Shown here: positions 42,716 through 53,075 of the stretch, piece after piece
How the letters are laid out: each line of letters begins with the position of its first letter
Numbering within the stretch: position 1 is the stretch's first letter
From: Gnetum montanum
Lineage: Eukaryota; Streptophyta; Gnetopsida; Gnetales; Gnetaceae
Direction of reading: 5' to 3'
Assembly (NCBI GenBank): GCA_015680685.1
Contig: MNCI01035288.1
Span: forward strand, 13,481-68,397
Length of the DNA stretch: 54,917 bases
Translations under genes and position numbers: made by a program
The notes under the pieces: generated by a model
Database searches by the model: none
What the model was told of the DNA's origin: nothing
What the model saw: the letters and a program-made list of their open reading frames with translations, nothing else

Positions 42716-43600
42716 TAAAATGTGCCAATAAGGACATTAGAGCCCACAACCAAGATAACAAGGAAGAGGCATAATAGCCATGGCCTAAAGTTGAAGTCTA
42801 TATTTTGGGATGCATGGAGGAGGTAAAGCACAACTAGGGTGACAAGCCCGTGGCTAATGACAAAAATTTCGTCAGTGCAATGGACCAAGTCAGGCAATTC
42901 CTCAAGCACAAAAACATAATCCTAAGCTTGTATGACCTGATCATAACTTTCATCACATATCATAAGGTGTTAGTCAAAATGGCCTTCATACCCATTAGTG
43001 AAGATATTCCTACTAATGAGGAAGCCATCCATGTAGTGATGATTCCTCCCTCACTAGGGGAGGAGAAGTCACCACCCTTAACATTTCATGATAGTGAAAT
43101 TAAGGTTAATCCCTAGAATGATGAAGTGACTACAACCCCTTTATTCATAGCCATATGCATAGGACAATTTAAAATACATTGGGTGCATGTTGATGATGGA
43201 GCTGCAAATAGTGTCATCCTATGCACCATTGTTGAATGCTTGGGCTTAACTGAGTAAGTACAACCTACAACCACTGTAGCTCTTAAGTTCTTCAATGGAT
43301 TAAGAGTTGCCATAAAGGGATCTATCTCCTTGGATTTTGTAGCTGGAGAATAATTCCCTACAATCGTAAACTTCTTGGTGGTGGAAGAGACACAAGGACT
43401 CAACTTGATCCTGGGAAGACCTTGGTTTGCTTAGTTACGAGCTGTGTCCTCACCCATCAATTAAGAAAGTCACCTTCCTTACAAGGGAGGTAAAATGATC
43501 ATTCATGGTGACAACGCAGCTCCCCTAGATGTCAACAACATGGACATAGAAAAGGGGGTTCAAAGTGGAGCTTTAAGAAGAAGCTCCTAGCCATGAAGAG
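42716..43600 (+). pseudogene. pro: Gag end and retropepsin of element E
   Basis: The frame resumes after the insertion: PWPKVEVYILGCMEEVKHN, then the 88-codon open part at 42850-43116 with FLKHKNIILSLYDLI. The retropepsin domain is at 43130-43440: WVHVDDGAANSVI keeps the catalytic DDGA/S signature, followed by FFNGLRVAIKGSISLDFV, FLVVEETQGLNLILGRPWF and, after the domain, HLPYKGGKMIIHGDN. This matches the VLVDxGA / LLGRPW..., then PYKG order of gypsy gag-pro proteins. Four or more stops interrupt it. Nothing resembling reverse transcriptase follows. Confidence 0.78.
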
Positions 43601-43969
43601 TAAAAATCCAAGATAACCAATGATGACAATGATAAGTAATACGATACATTATGGGATGAACTTCCTTTTAACATTGTAAGAGAAGGGGATGGTGAACACG
43701 AGCTTGTGCAAAATAGGCATTACTCACTTCCTAATCTTGCAAAGATTGGGAAGAATCTACACAAGTAAATTTCACCTTAACCTTCCCATGTATCGATAGC
43801 CATATAGCCTTACTTTTCATTTATATTTTATTACATATACAAATTTTGTTTTATGCTTTATGCACATAGCCTAATGCATGTAGCCTAAGTTTTTTTTTGC
43901 ATTTTTATCTACCACATTTCTTTATTTTTACTTATTTTTTAAATGTCAAAAAAGTGTCTCTTTCATACT
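43601..43969. other. Spacer after the protease of E
   Basis: No gene; T-rich and A-rich sequence without recognised motifs. Confidence 0.4.
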
Positions 43970-44270
43970 ACGCTCGCTAAGATGTTAAACTGGCATTCAT
44001 GTTTGTGAAGACATTAAACTATTATTATGGTCCACTATGATCTTAAATTGGCATTTTCATCTGCCAAGATGTTAAATTGACACTATGATCTACTATGACC
44101 TTAAACTAGAATTCTCATCTACCAAGGCATTAAACTAGCACTATGGTCCACTATGACCTTAAATTGGCATCTTGTCTGCTAAGATGTTAAACTAGCACTT
44201 CTATCCACTAAGATGTTAAATTGGCACTATGGCTTGCCATGGCCTTAAATTGGAAATGTAGCCAATCATG
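43970..44270. repeat. 29-bp degenerate tandem repeat in element E
   Basis: About ten units of the form CTAAGATGTTAAACTGGCA alternating with CTATGACCTTAAATTGGCA, spaced about 29 bases. Sister pairs suggest a 58-bp higher unit. It lies between the protease and the 3' end of the antisense ORF. Confidence 0.8.
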
Positions 44271-44699
44271 CAATATAACTTGTGCCCATAATGGCCTAAA
44301 ACTAGCAAACATCCCTTTTATTACTATATCTCTCTTTTCTTGACCTATTATTGCATCAATTAGCCATTTGATTTTATGACCAAAAACATCAATATAGTCA
44401 TTTTAAACATTTACTACTATAGATGGATATAGCCAAAAAAAAACCAAATATTTAAATTTAAAATGGAAATGTCTATAACATACATAGCCATGAACACACT
44501 TTGTGGAAAGAATGTCTTAGAATAACAATAATCTATAACATATTCTTAGCTAATCATAGCCATCAACATAAAAACAAAAACAAGCTAAACTAAAGGAGGT
44601 TGGTGAGTGACATTCAAAGGAGGAAGTGGTGGATCATTTCCACTCTCACTACTAGGGCCACCAATGTCTCTTGAGGTCTAAAATGCAACAACATATAGT

Positions 44700-47600
44700 G
44701 AGTTAGTAATCCATAGCCAAAATCATGACTTAAAACAAATATTTAAGCATAAAATATATCACACCTATGGAGAGTCTAGCTCCATTACTTTCGAGGGTAG
44801 ATGGGAAAGGCCTTCCTTCAAATGATGGAGGATTTGGTCCTTCATCATGTTGACCTATTCAACATCCCTAAGATTAATTCTAGAAAGAATGCCAATCCTA
44901 TCTATAGGAGTCCAAGTAGAAGGCTCATGAGTAATAACAGCTATAGTAGTCTCACGCAAAATAGTAGTAACCTAAAGAGTAGGGGATTGCTCCAAGTTAA
45001 GAGTGCTTTCAAAAATTTGATAAGCACTCTCTACTTGGATCCCCTAAATGAACAGCTCTCTCTTGTGTCATTTAATTGACTCTTCCTTAAACCCCTTTNA
45101 TCTCTCTTGTGTCATTTAATTGACTCTTCCTTAAACCCCTTTAGGTAGGCCTCACAATTGGCCTTATACTAACACTTGTGGACCTTTTGGGTCTTGTCCC
45201 ACTTTAGGACCCAAGCGCAGTGAGCCTTCCAATCCTCAACCTTTTGGGAGATGAGGTCTATCTATATACATTGTACTACCACCTCCCATAGGATCACTAA
45301 TTTTTCCTAAAAAACATGCCAGTAGCAAGCCCAAGTAATCTCCTTAGTCTGTAACTCCCCCCAAGTTAGCCACTTGGGTTTCCACAAAGTCTTTATAGTC
45401 TTGAAGATCTCTAATCATGTACTCCTAATTTTGAGCCTTTTCCCTCAAGGCCATAACTTCCTCCCATAGGGATTTTTTGTACCTCTCTAGCTCCCATGAA
45501 TCTTTTACACATGACATTGCTAAATTAGTGGCAGTTTCACATAGCTTCACAGGTACACTAGACACATCAAAGGAAAGTCTAGGCAAGGAGTCTACCTCCA
45601 TGTCTTTGTTGGGGTTCCACTCCATGGATGGTATTATAGAAACATAAAATACAACCATAAAACATAACCTTAAATAGTCATAATGTAGGAAAAACCCATG
45701 ATTCAAGCACATAAGAAAAATCCTTATCGATCTCAGGTGCAACATGATGCAATCAATCCATGATGTCCTTAGCAATACCATGCAAGAACTCCACTTTGTC
45801 TGAAGTCTCTACCCATGGTTTCATGTGAAACTTAGGGATGGGATCTTATGCTAGTGGCTTGGGAACTACGATAAGCATAACAATCATCGAAAGGTTAGGA
45901 TGACAACCAAAGATAAACAAATAAGATATAATAAAAATAGTGAGGCATAAGCATACCTGGCTTCTCTTCGTCTCCCTCCTTTGGGATGATGATGGGAGAG
46001 GTACCTAGTACTACCTCACCAAACAAGGAATCTAAATCGTTTACACCTACATCGGCAAGTCCTTCAACCATAGGTTGCTTTAGGAGTGCCTCTTCTACAT
46101 GCCTTTGTTCTACCTCTATAGTAGCTTGAGCTATTATAACTTGATGCTTATCTACAAGCATAGCACATAGAAAACTAGTTAACACATAAAACCATAAAGT
46201 AGCCACAAGATTTTGAAACATGAAATGGCTAAATATAAATAAAGCATACCTACAAATATCTACTATGATGGCTTAATCTTAAACTTAAGCTTGTTCAAGG
46301 TAGGTTGATCTGATGCTAGGGGTGCCTCCTCCATAGGCCTCTTAAGTTTCTCTCTAGCTGTTCTTTCAACCTTCATGCACTATCATGTGGCATCCTATAG
46401 GGGCTCATCATCATCAGTTCTATCAGGATATTGTTTTCTAACATCAAGATTCTTAGTGGTGATGGATAATGTTTCATCCATCCCCTCTAGTGGGTTTTGG
46501 GCTTGCACTATTGGATAAATGTGCTTTATCCAAGGCCTAGAAAGTTGGCTTGGGTCTTGGAAACCCCATCATCCATTCCTATACACCACCATAAACTCTA
46601 CAAAGCTCTTTAGATAACCTATGAAAAATAAAAAGTGCATATGGATTATCGTAGATGTGTCAACATAAAGTCTAAGGATCTCCTCTCAGGCCTAATAGCC
46701 AAAGCAATATCCCAATCAAATTTGATGTCCTTCATTAAGACCTTCTTAAAGGTCCACCCCTATGCTAGGCCAATGACCTTCTTTTGTGATAGCAATTTGG
46801 AAAATTTATGAGACCTACACAAAGGATATGATTCCTTTACATCAGGGTTCATTAAGCTATCCATTGAAATTCCAAATTGGCTCATGTTGACACCAAGCCA
46901 CTCTAGAACTTTCTCGCAATGGCTTAATTCCCTCACTATCCTATTGAGAACCTTTGCCCCATTAGTAGGGACATCGAAAAAGTCATGAAAGAGGCCAACA
47001 CCTACATCCATGTTCACCTTAACACCTCAAATGATGGTGCTAAAGTGACCAACCTCCTAATCAAAGGAGTCGATGACATGTAGCATCTCCATAGTAGGAA
47101 TAGAAGGAATGGCTGTTATAAATACATCAAGTAAACCTGCACACTAGATTCTTACTTGAATGTATCCAGGCACCTATCCCTTTAGCCAATCCTATGTTGA
47201 TGTCACATCACTAAACTTCAAGATGAGGGTGTCCTCATGATGTGAATGTGAAAGTGGTATAGTGACATTAGCTGAGGTGGAAGGTCCTATAAAGCAATAA
47301 CCAAAGGTTAGCATCCATATGAGAAATTTTAACCAAGAAAATCAAGAAAATACTTAGAGCCATAAAACATTAGATACTATATGTTCACTTTTACTTTTCT
47401 TTTGTGGTGTGGAGGTGCCAACTACAAGGGTCCAACCCATGCTATCGACATCCACCCACAAGCTATGCATCATCCCATCATCTTTGCACTTTTTGTATAC
47501 AAGGTTAACCTTAGTGGGATATTCATCAAAGTCCCCTCTTAACTATTGATACATAGTATCTCTAATTTGGGAACTCTTGGTGAATTCGTCCAAATTAGTT

Positions 47601-48140
47601 TAAGCCACTACTAGGATTTGATCATTGACAATCAAGACTTGATCATTAAACTTGTATCTATAAGAAGTTAAATTAATGAAGTTAGGTAAGGTAATCAGGC
47701 CAGAAGCATAAAAGCATTACAATAATCATATTTATCCTTGTAGATGGTACACAGGGCTAAGTGTGTTCTAGAATAATGTGTGGGTTCTATGCGTCACTAT
47801 CTGAGTATTATCAGTATTATATTGACTATACTATAGCATCATGCAAATCTCTGAAAGGTAATGTGAACTTATGGCATTTTTTGGTCCCCTTGTAGTTTTA
47901 GGAACCATCCTATCAGTAATATACCTAGTAATAAGGCCAAATGCTCTAGGCAATAGGATCTCCATAATGAGCCCGGCTACATCCATGGACAAGTGTAACC
48001 ATGACATCACATTGAAGTTTGTAAGGAGGTAGGCAAGGAAGTCCCTTGCCCTAGGCCAAAACCACAACAAAAGCTTCCCAATAGGCATGCCATGTGGTGG
48101 AGTATTGGTCGTTGGATGATCAATGTAGCACAAATACCAA
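44700..48140 (-). pseudogene. Antisense accessory ORF of element E (decayed)
   Basis: Minus-strand frames running opposite to gag-pro. From the N-terminus: 48133-47831 (MCYIDHPTTNTPPHGMPIGK ... FNVMSWLHLSMDVAGL), about 47700-47400 (FNDQVLIVNDQILVV, SLWVDVDSMGWTLVV), 47290-46700 (FHDFFDVPTNGAKVLNRIV, LSHCEKVLEWLGVNMSQFG), 46221-45895 and 45781-45425, the last ending in a coiled coil (ELERYKKSLWEEVMALREKA, then IRDLQDYKDFVETQVAYLG). Gaps with stops could be decayed coding DNA or introns. I do not recognise the domain. The coiled-coil C-terminus is reminiscent of the accessory proteins of B and C. Extra antisense ORFs are established for Tat-lineage gypsy elements. Its own promoter was not found. 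Confidence 0.5.
45057..45142. other. Unmerged contig ends around N 45099
   Basis: 42 bases at 45057-45098 recur exactly at 45101-45142 around a single N. As at 29267, this is an assembly join of overlapping ends. It lies at the 3' end of the antisense ORF. Confidence 0.85.
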
Positions 48141-48204
48141 CCAGCTTCACTATGATGAGGTTAAGCCTTAATAAGACCTTGCATGAAACATAACAAAAAC
48201 ATTG

Positions 48205-48640
48205 TGACCAATTAGAATTTCTTAATATGTTAGAAAAACATCCTAGTTAAAAGTGAAATTAGCCTCTGTAAAATGCTCTAAGGTGTTTATCTAAATTGGC
48301 TTAAGGAATTTCAAAAAAAGGTAATTACAACCTATTAAAGCAAAAACATTATGACCTGTTAGAATTACTTAGCAAATTTAGATAAAACATCTAGTCGGAG
48401 GTGAAATTAGCCTCTATAAAAAGCTCTAAGGTGTTTATCTAAATTAGTCTAAGTAATTCCACACAAAAACATTATCACAACCCTTCATAACCTTGCATCA
48501 TGACCAATTGGAATTTCTTTACAAATTTAGAGAAAACTTCATAAGTCAAGGGTGAAATTAGCCTCCATAAAAGAATCTTAGATGTTTTATCTAAATTAGC
48601 TTGAAGAATTCCATAAAAGCACTGTTACTATATTTTATAA
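48205..48640. repeat. Three ~150-bp tandem repeats in element E
   Basis: TGACCAATTAGAATTTCTTA near 48206 recurs with changes near 48351 and 48503. Each copy continues with GTGAAATTAGCCTC and TTTATCTAAATTRG. The array lies just upstream (minus sense) of the antisense ORF. Confidence 0.75.
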
Positions 48641-50136
48641 CCTTCTTAGCCAAAATTTCATAGCCCAAAACTATGTCTTAGTCTAAATTATGCATAAATT
48701 TAGAAAAGGCATCTAAATTTTGCATAAATTTGGAATAAAATAAGCATAAAGTTAGAAAAACATCTAAATTATGCAAAACATGCATAAATTTGGAAAAAAA
48801 AATCTAAACTATGCACAAATTTAGAAAAAGCATGATAAACTTAGAAAACACCATGTAGCCATAGTAAAACCTTATTTAAAATAGAAAAAGCTTTTACTCT
48901 TCTAGACAAAGAAAAATTAAGCATATCAACCACTTCTATTTTTGGTAATGTACTACAACCATGAGTTTTTCCTTGATTCACATAGCCATAGCACAAAAAT
49001 TCATTAAAAATTCATTTTAAGTTCAATCGAAGTGATTCCACCTCTATTGGAAAGCTAAAGCCAAAGCTTATATAACCATGACTAGAAACTAGCAAAAACC
49101 TTTGTTGTTTTCTTAGAAAAATTTCACAAATGTACATCAAATTAAAAAAGTGGCACAAACAACCTAACTACACAATGTTAGGAAAATAGCCATAAATTGC
49201 TTGTTTCAAAGTCAAATTAAATGAGACAACAACCATCAAAAAGCTTAAATGAAGCACTACAAACCCATAACTCTTAATTTTACAAATATGTGAGCATTCT
49301 ACCAAGAAAAAATATATAGGTTGGCTTGATTTTTTATATCAAAACTTCAAAAATCGTAAAACCTAAATTTCATAAATCCATTAAAATGGTCGAAATAGCC
49401 AAAACCATTGAAGCCCATTAAAATTCACATCAAAATAATGGGGTAGGATATTGTTAAAATTTAATTTTAATAAATCCTAAGGCCTATATTTGAAAAAAAA
49501 TGACCACACCCCAAAACTCTAGAAAAAAAACATGAAACAGCAATTCAAAATCAAATCTACAAAAGCTAAAGTAATTAAAAAACTATAGATCTACATGGGA
49601 GAAACTAAAATAGAAGGTTGGATTTCATCAAAGTTCCATTTTAATCCCTCTACTGAAGTAGATTTTAAAAAATGGCCTCAACATCTAAAAAGCAAAAAAT
49701 TCGAGAAATCACAAAAAACAAGGCCAAAAATAAGTAGAATTGCCTACCTTGGAGCAGTGAAAAATGGGGCTTGGATAGAGATAGGCCTAGGGACCTTTGA
49801 AAACTCCCTAGAATGCTCATCCATCCTGTAGATTATAGGATTTTTTCTTTTTCCCCTTGCTGCTTGGGTGCCATGGCAAGCTCAATGTGAAGGACAATGG
49901 AAATTATGAGAAGATAGGAGTTCTATGCTAGCTGTAGGGGAGATGGGAGGCTTCCATGCTGAAGATTAGTTGTGGCTACCACAAGAATCTCTACCAGAGC
50001 TCTCCTCCAATGCGTTGTTACTATAGAATGATAATTATGATCAAAAATTACAAAACTTGACATATAAAACCCATCTAAAACCTAAATGAAACCCTAGTTT
50101 CTAATTCAGTGCACCATAACAATAAGTGCACTAACG
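48641..50136. other. AT-rich part of E before the purine tract
   Basis: Repetitive GCATAAATTTAGAAAAA motifs at 48690-48850, then AT-rich sequence with only short frames. No supported gene. Confidence 0.5.
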
Positions 50137-50151
50137 AAAGAGGAGGGAAAG
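50137..50151 (+). promoter_or_regulatory. Possible polypurine tract of element E
   Basis: AAAGAGGAGGGAAAG, the only long purine run before the U3-like array. The first TG after it is 10 bases on, so the exact LTR start is not settled. Confidence 0.4.
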
Positions 50152-53075
50152 TCTAGTTCATGTAGGTTTTGGCTAGGAACAAAATCCACTTTTCAAAATT
50201 TTAAATTTTTGGATGATAGGCCCCACCCTACACCTTCATTTTTGACCAAAACTTGCATCAATGCTAAGAGTATTGCTAATTTTGACACTTAAAACATTAT
50301 GGCAACCTTACCATTATGCATACATGCCATGAATACCATGCCAAGCATGGAAACATGCTTATCACTTTATGAATTCATTAGACTTACAAATATCTTTCTA
50401 TTTTTGGTAACCCAAACCTACCTTTTTCAACTCCAAGTTTCCAAAATTGGGGAAATAATGAGTAAGGTTAAGTACCATGGATTTCCATAATGGGGAAATA
50501 GTGCCCAACGTGGAAGAATGGGGGTAATACTCACTATTGCCTTCCAACACCCATATAGCATAAGTTTGACCCCAAAGTGAGCCCCACATAACCTAAGACC
50601 CACTTCAAGCATCTTTGGTAGCCTCAGAACCTCACCAAACCTAGTTAAAACTTGTCAAAATCTAGGATTTGATGTGTTCCACACTAGGGAAGGCTTCTTC
50701 CATGTTGAGCCTCTCACCTTTAGCATGGATAGAAGGGGGGAAGCCAAAAATGACATAAATTGATGATAATTTTTTGATGCTTGATGACCCCAAAACCCTC
50801 TAGAGCTTCCACAAGCCTCAAAATGGGTTAAATATGATACAAAACTACCATCCCCCTCTCATCCATGCTTGGGACATCATGCCTAGCATGGAAGAAAGGG
50901 AGGGTATTGCATAAGACACTTAGAAGCCTCCAAATTATTAAATCTTAACACCCAACATTGATTGTCGACATGGGTTGACATGAATAGTTGATCTAGCCTA
51001 TATTTGACTTTCTTAATTTAGGTAGACCTCTTCCATGCTAAGCCTTCCACCCTTAATGTGGGAAAAGGGGGGAAGCTTGAAAACCCTCTCACAGCCTTCA
51101 AAACAACCAGATCTTAACCTTAGGCACTAATGGCCAACACCGATAACCCTGTGGACACTCATGCATAGCCAAAATGCTCATAAAAAGTTAAAAAAGCTTT
51201 CTCCTAAATTTTCCATACTGGGCATGGAAGCCCCAACATGGAAAAAATGGAGAAAGCCAAAAAATTACCTAGTGACCCTTGAAATAACTAAATTATAATG
51301 TCAGATGGCAACAGTTGATACTAGCAATCTTAAGGGCTTTCATGCATGCCTAAAAATGACCAAAAGTGATGAAAAAGTTTTTCCCCAAAATTTCCATGTA
51401 AATCATGGAATCCCTAATGTGGAAAAAGTGGGGGGAGTCAAAAAATTACCTTATGACCCTTGAAATAGCCAAATTTCATTATCATATGCTAGCATTCAAC
51501 ATCAACAACCTTGTGAATGCTCATGCATGATTGAGAGTGATCATAAAACATCAAAAAGTTTTTTCCCATAATTTCCATGCTAATCATGGAAGGCCCATCA
51601 TGGAAAAAAGGGGGAAGTTTAAAAACCACTCACCAACCTTCAAGAAAACCAAATTTTGACACCATGGATTGACCATCATCACTAACAACCTCAAAGGCTT
51701 ACATGCATGACTAAAAATGATGCAAAAACATAAAAATATATTTCCCCCAAATTTTTCACATTAAGCATATTATCCCCAACATTGAAAGAAGGGGGGAAGT
51801 CCAAAAAATGCTTAGAAATACTCAAAATAATCAAAATTTGATGCCAAACCCTAGTTCTCAACTTTGATAGCCCTAAAAGCTAACATGCATAGTTGATTGA
51901 GGCTAAAATTAGCCTTGATCTAAGTTGCATGTTTCTTCCATGTTGGGGACCCCTTTTTCCATGCTAAGGAGGGACTTATTTGAGGATCTAAACACCTTAG
52001 AATAACATCAATTGACCTTTCATGCACTTTAGAACCTTGGTAACACCATTGGAGACCTTAGACTTTATAAAATTGATTTCAAATGGCCAAAAATCCATTC
52101 CCCTTTGTTTTCAACATTGAGCTCTCTATCCCTAGTGTGGAAGAAAAGTAGAAAGCCAAAAAAACACTTAAGGATGTTCAAAACTACTAAATTTTAGCAT
52201 AGATCGATAACCCTTGATCCTAGCAACCCCAAGAGGTAGCATGCATGGTCAATTATGACCTGAATTAGTTTAGATCTAGGATTCTTATTTCTTCCATACT
52301 AGAGTAACCTCCCCAGGATGGACATAGGGGGAAAAGCTGCTTCTCCACTTTTGGAAGCAAGATGACACTCTTAAAAGCCAAAGGTCTATGCCAAAGAAGC
52401 CTAAGACCTCACAGCCTCAAGATTTGCTTGTTTGTCCTCATTTCAACCTCTAAAGCCTATTCCCCCCATTAATCCATGTTGGAGCAACTTGCCAACATGG
52501 AAACAGGGGGAAGACCTTAAGTTTTCTGAAACAACCTTCAAACATGTCCAAAATCAGCTAGAAACTTGCAGAATCAATGTATACAACCTAGGGGCCTAGA
52601 AACCTAGTCAAACCACCCCTAAATTACTTTTAATCCATAAAACAAGTGTCCCCCTATTTTTCCACGTCAAGAATACTATGCTTAGTGTGGAAAAAGTGGG
52701 GGAAGCCATTTTGACTTGTTTTGACACTTAAAATTACCTCAAAATGAAGTCGAGAGATGCACAAGTTCCAGATCTAGACTCCAACCACCTGTTTGACCAT
52801 GTTTGACCTTATTTTTTGCTCATATTTTGGTTCCCCATGCTAAACCCCCTCTTTTCCACATTGGCTAGCATGGAAACAAGGGAGGGAACACTTCAAAACC
52901 TAGCTTTTAACATTTACAGACCTCCAGAGTGCTCAATTTCAAGGGATATGATCCTATGCTACCTTGGGAAGGTCCTAGAACTTCAATTTTGGACCTTTGA
53001 GCACCCCAAAACCTATATTCCTTAATATGCATACTAAGGATCCTTGTTGCCATGCTGAGTCTAGCATGGAAGCAT
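50152..53075 (+). repeat. U3-like ~180-bp periodic array of element E
   Basis: About fifteen degenerate units, each with a core like TTCCATGCTAAGCATGGAAG followed by CATGGAAAAAGGGGGAAG. The GGGG cores fall near 50515, 50735, 50893, 51064, 51244, 51426, 51606, 51789, 51966, 52143, 52329, 52509, 52694, 52876 and 53066. From 51064 to 52876 the spacing stays within about 177-186 bases. CCATG...CATGG pairs make each core palindrome-like. The 5' LTR part at 34742-35050 has only two to four related cores. No TATA box, R or U5 follows 53075, so the 3' LTR is truncated, or the array has grown on its own. Confidence 0.75.

Larger units (their letters stand above)
34742..53075 (+). mobile_element. Element E: long gypsy element with antisense accessory ORF
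   Basis: Plus-strand LTR element, both ends incomplete. Order: LTR part (34742-35607), possible primer site, repeated leader, gag (37207-39790), insertion of F plus gene DNA (39798-42715), rest of gag and protease (42716-43600), 29-bp repeat array, antisense ORF (48140 to 44700), 150-bp repeats, purine tract (50137-50151), then a U3-like region with about fifteen 180-bp units up to 53075. No reverse transcriptase, RNase H or integrase frame was seen between protease and antisense ORF. An antisense extra ORF near the 3' LTR is known from Tat-lineage gypsy elements, so that lineage is my guess. The many stops indicate great age. Confidence 0.65.
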
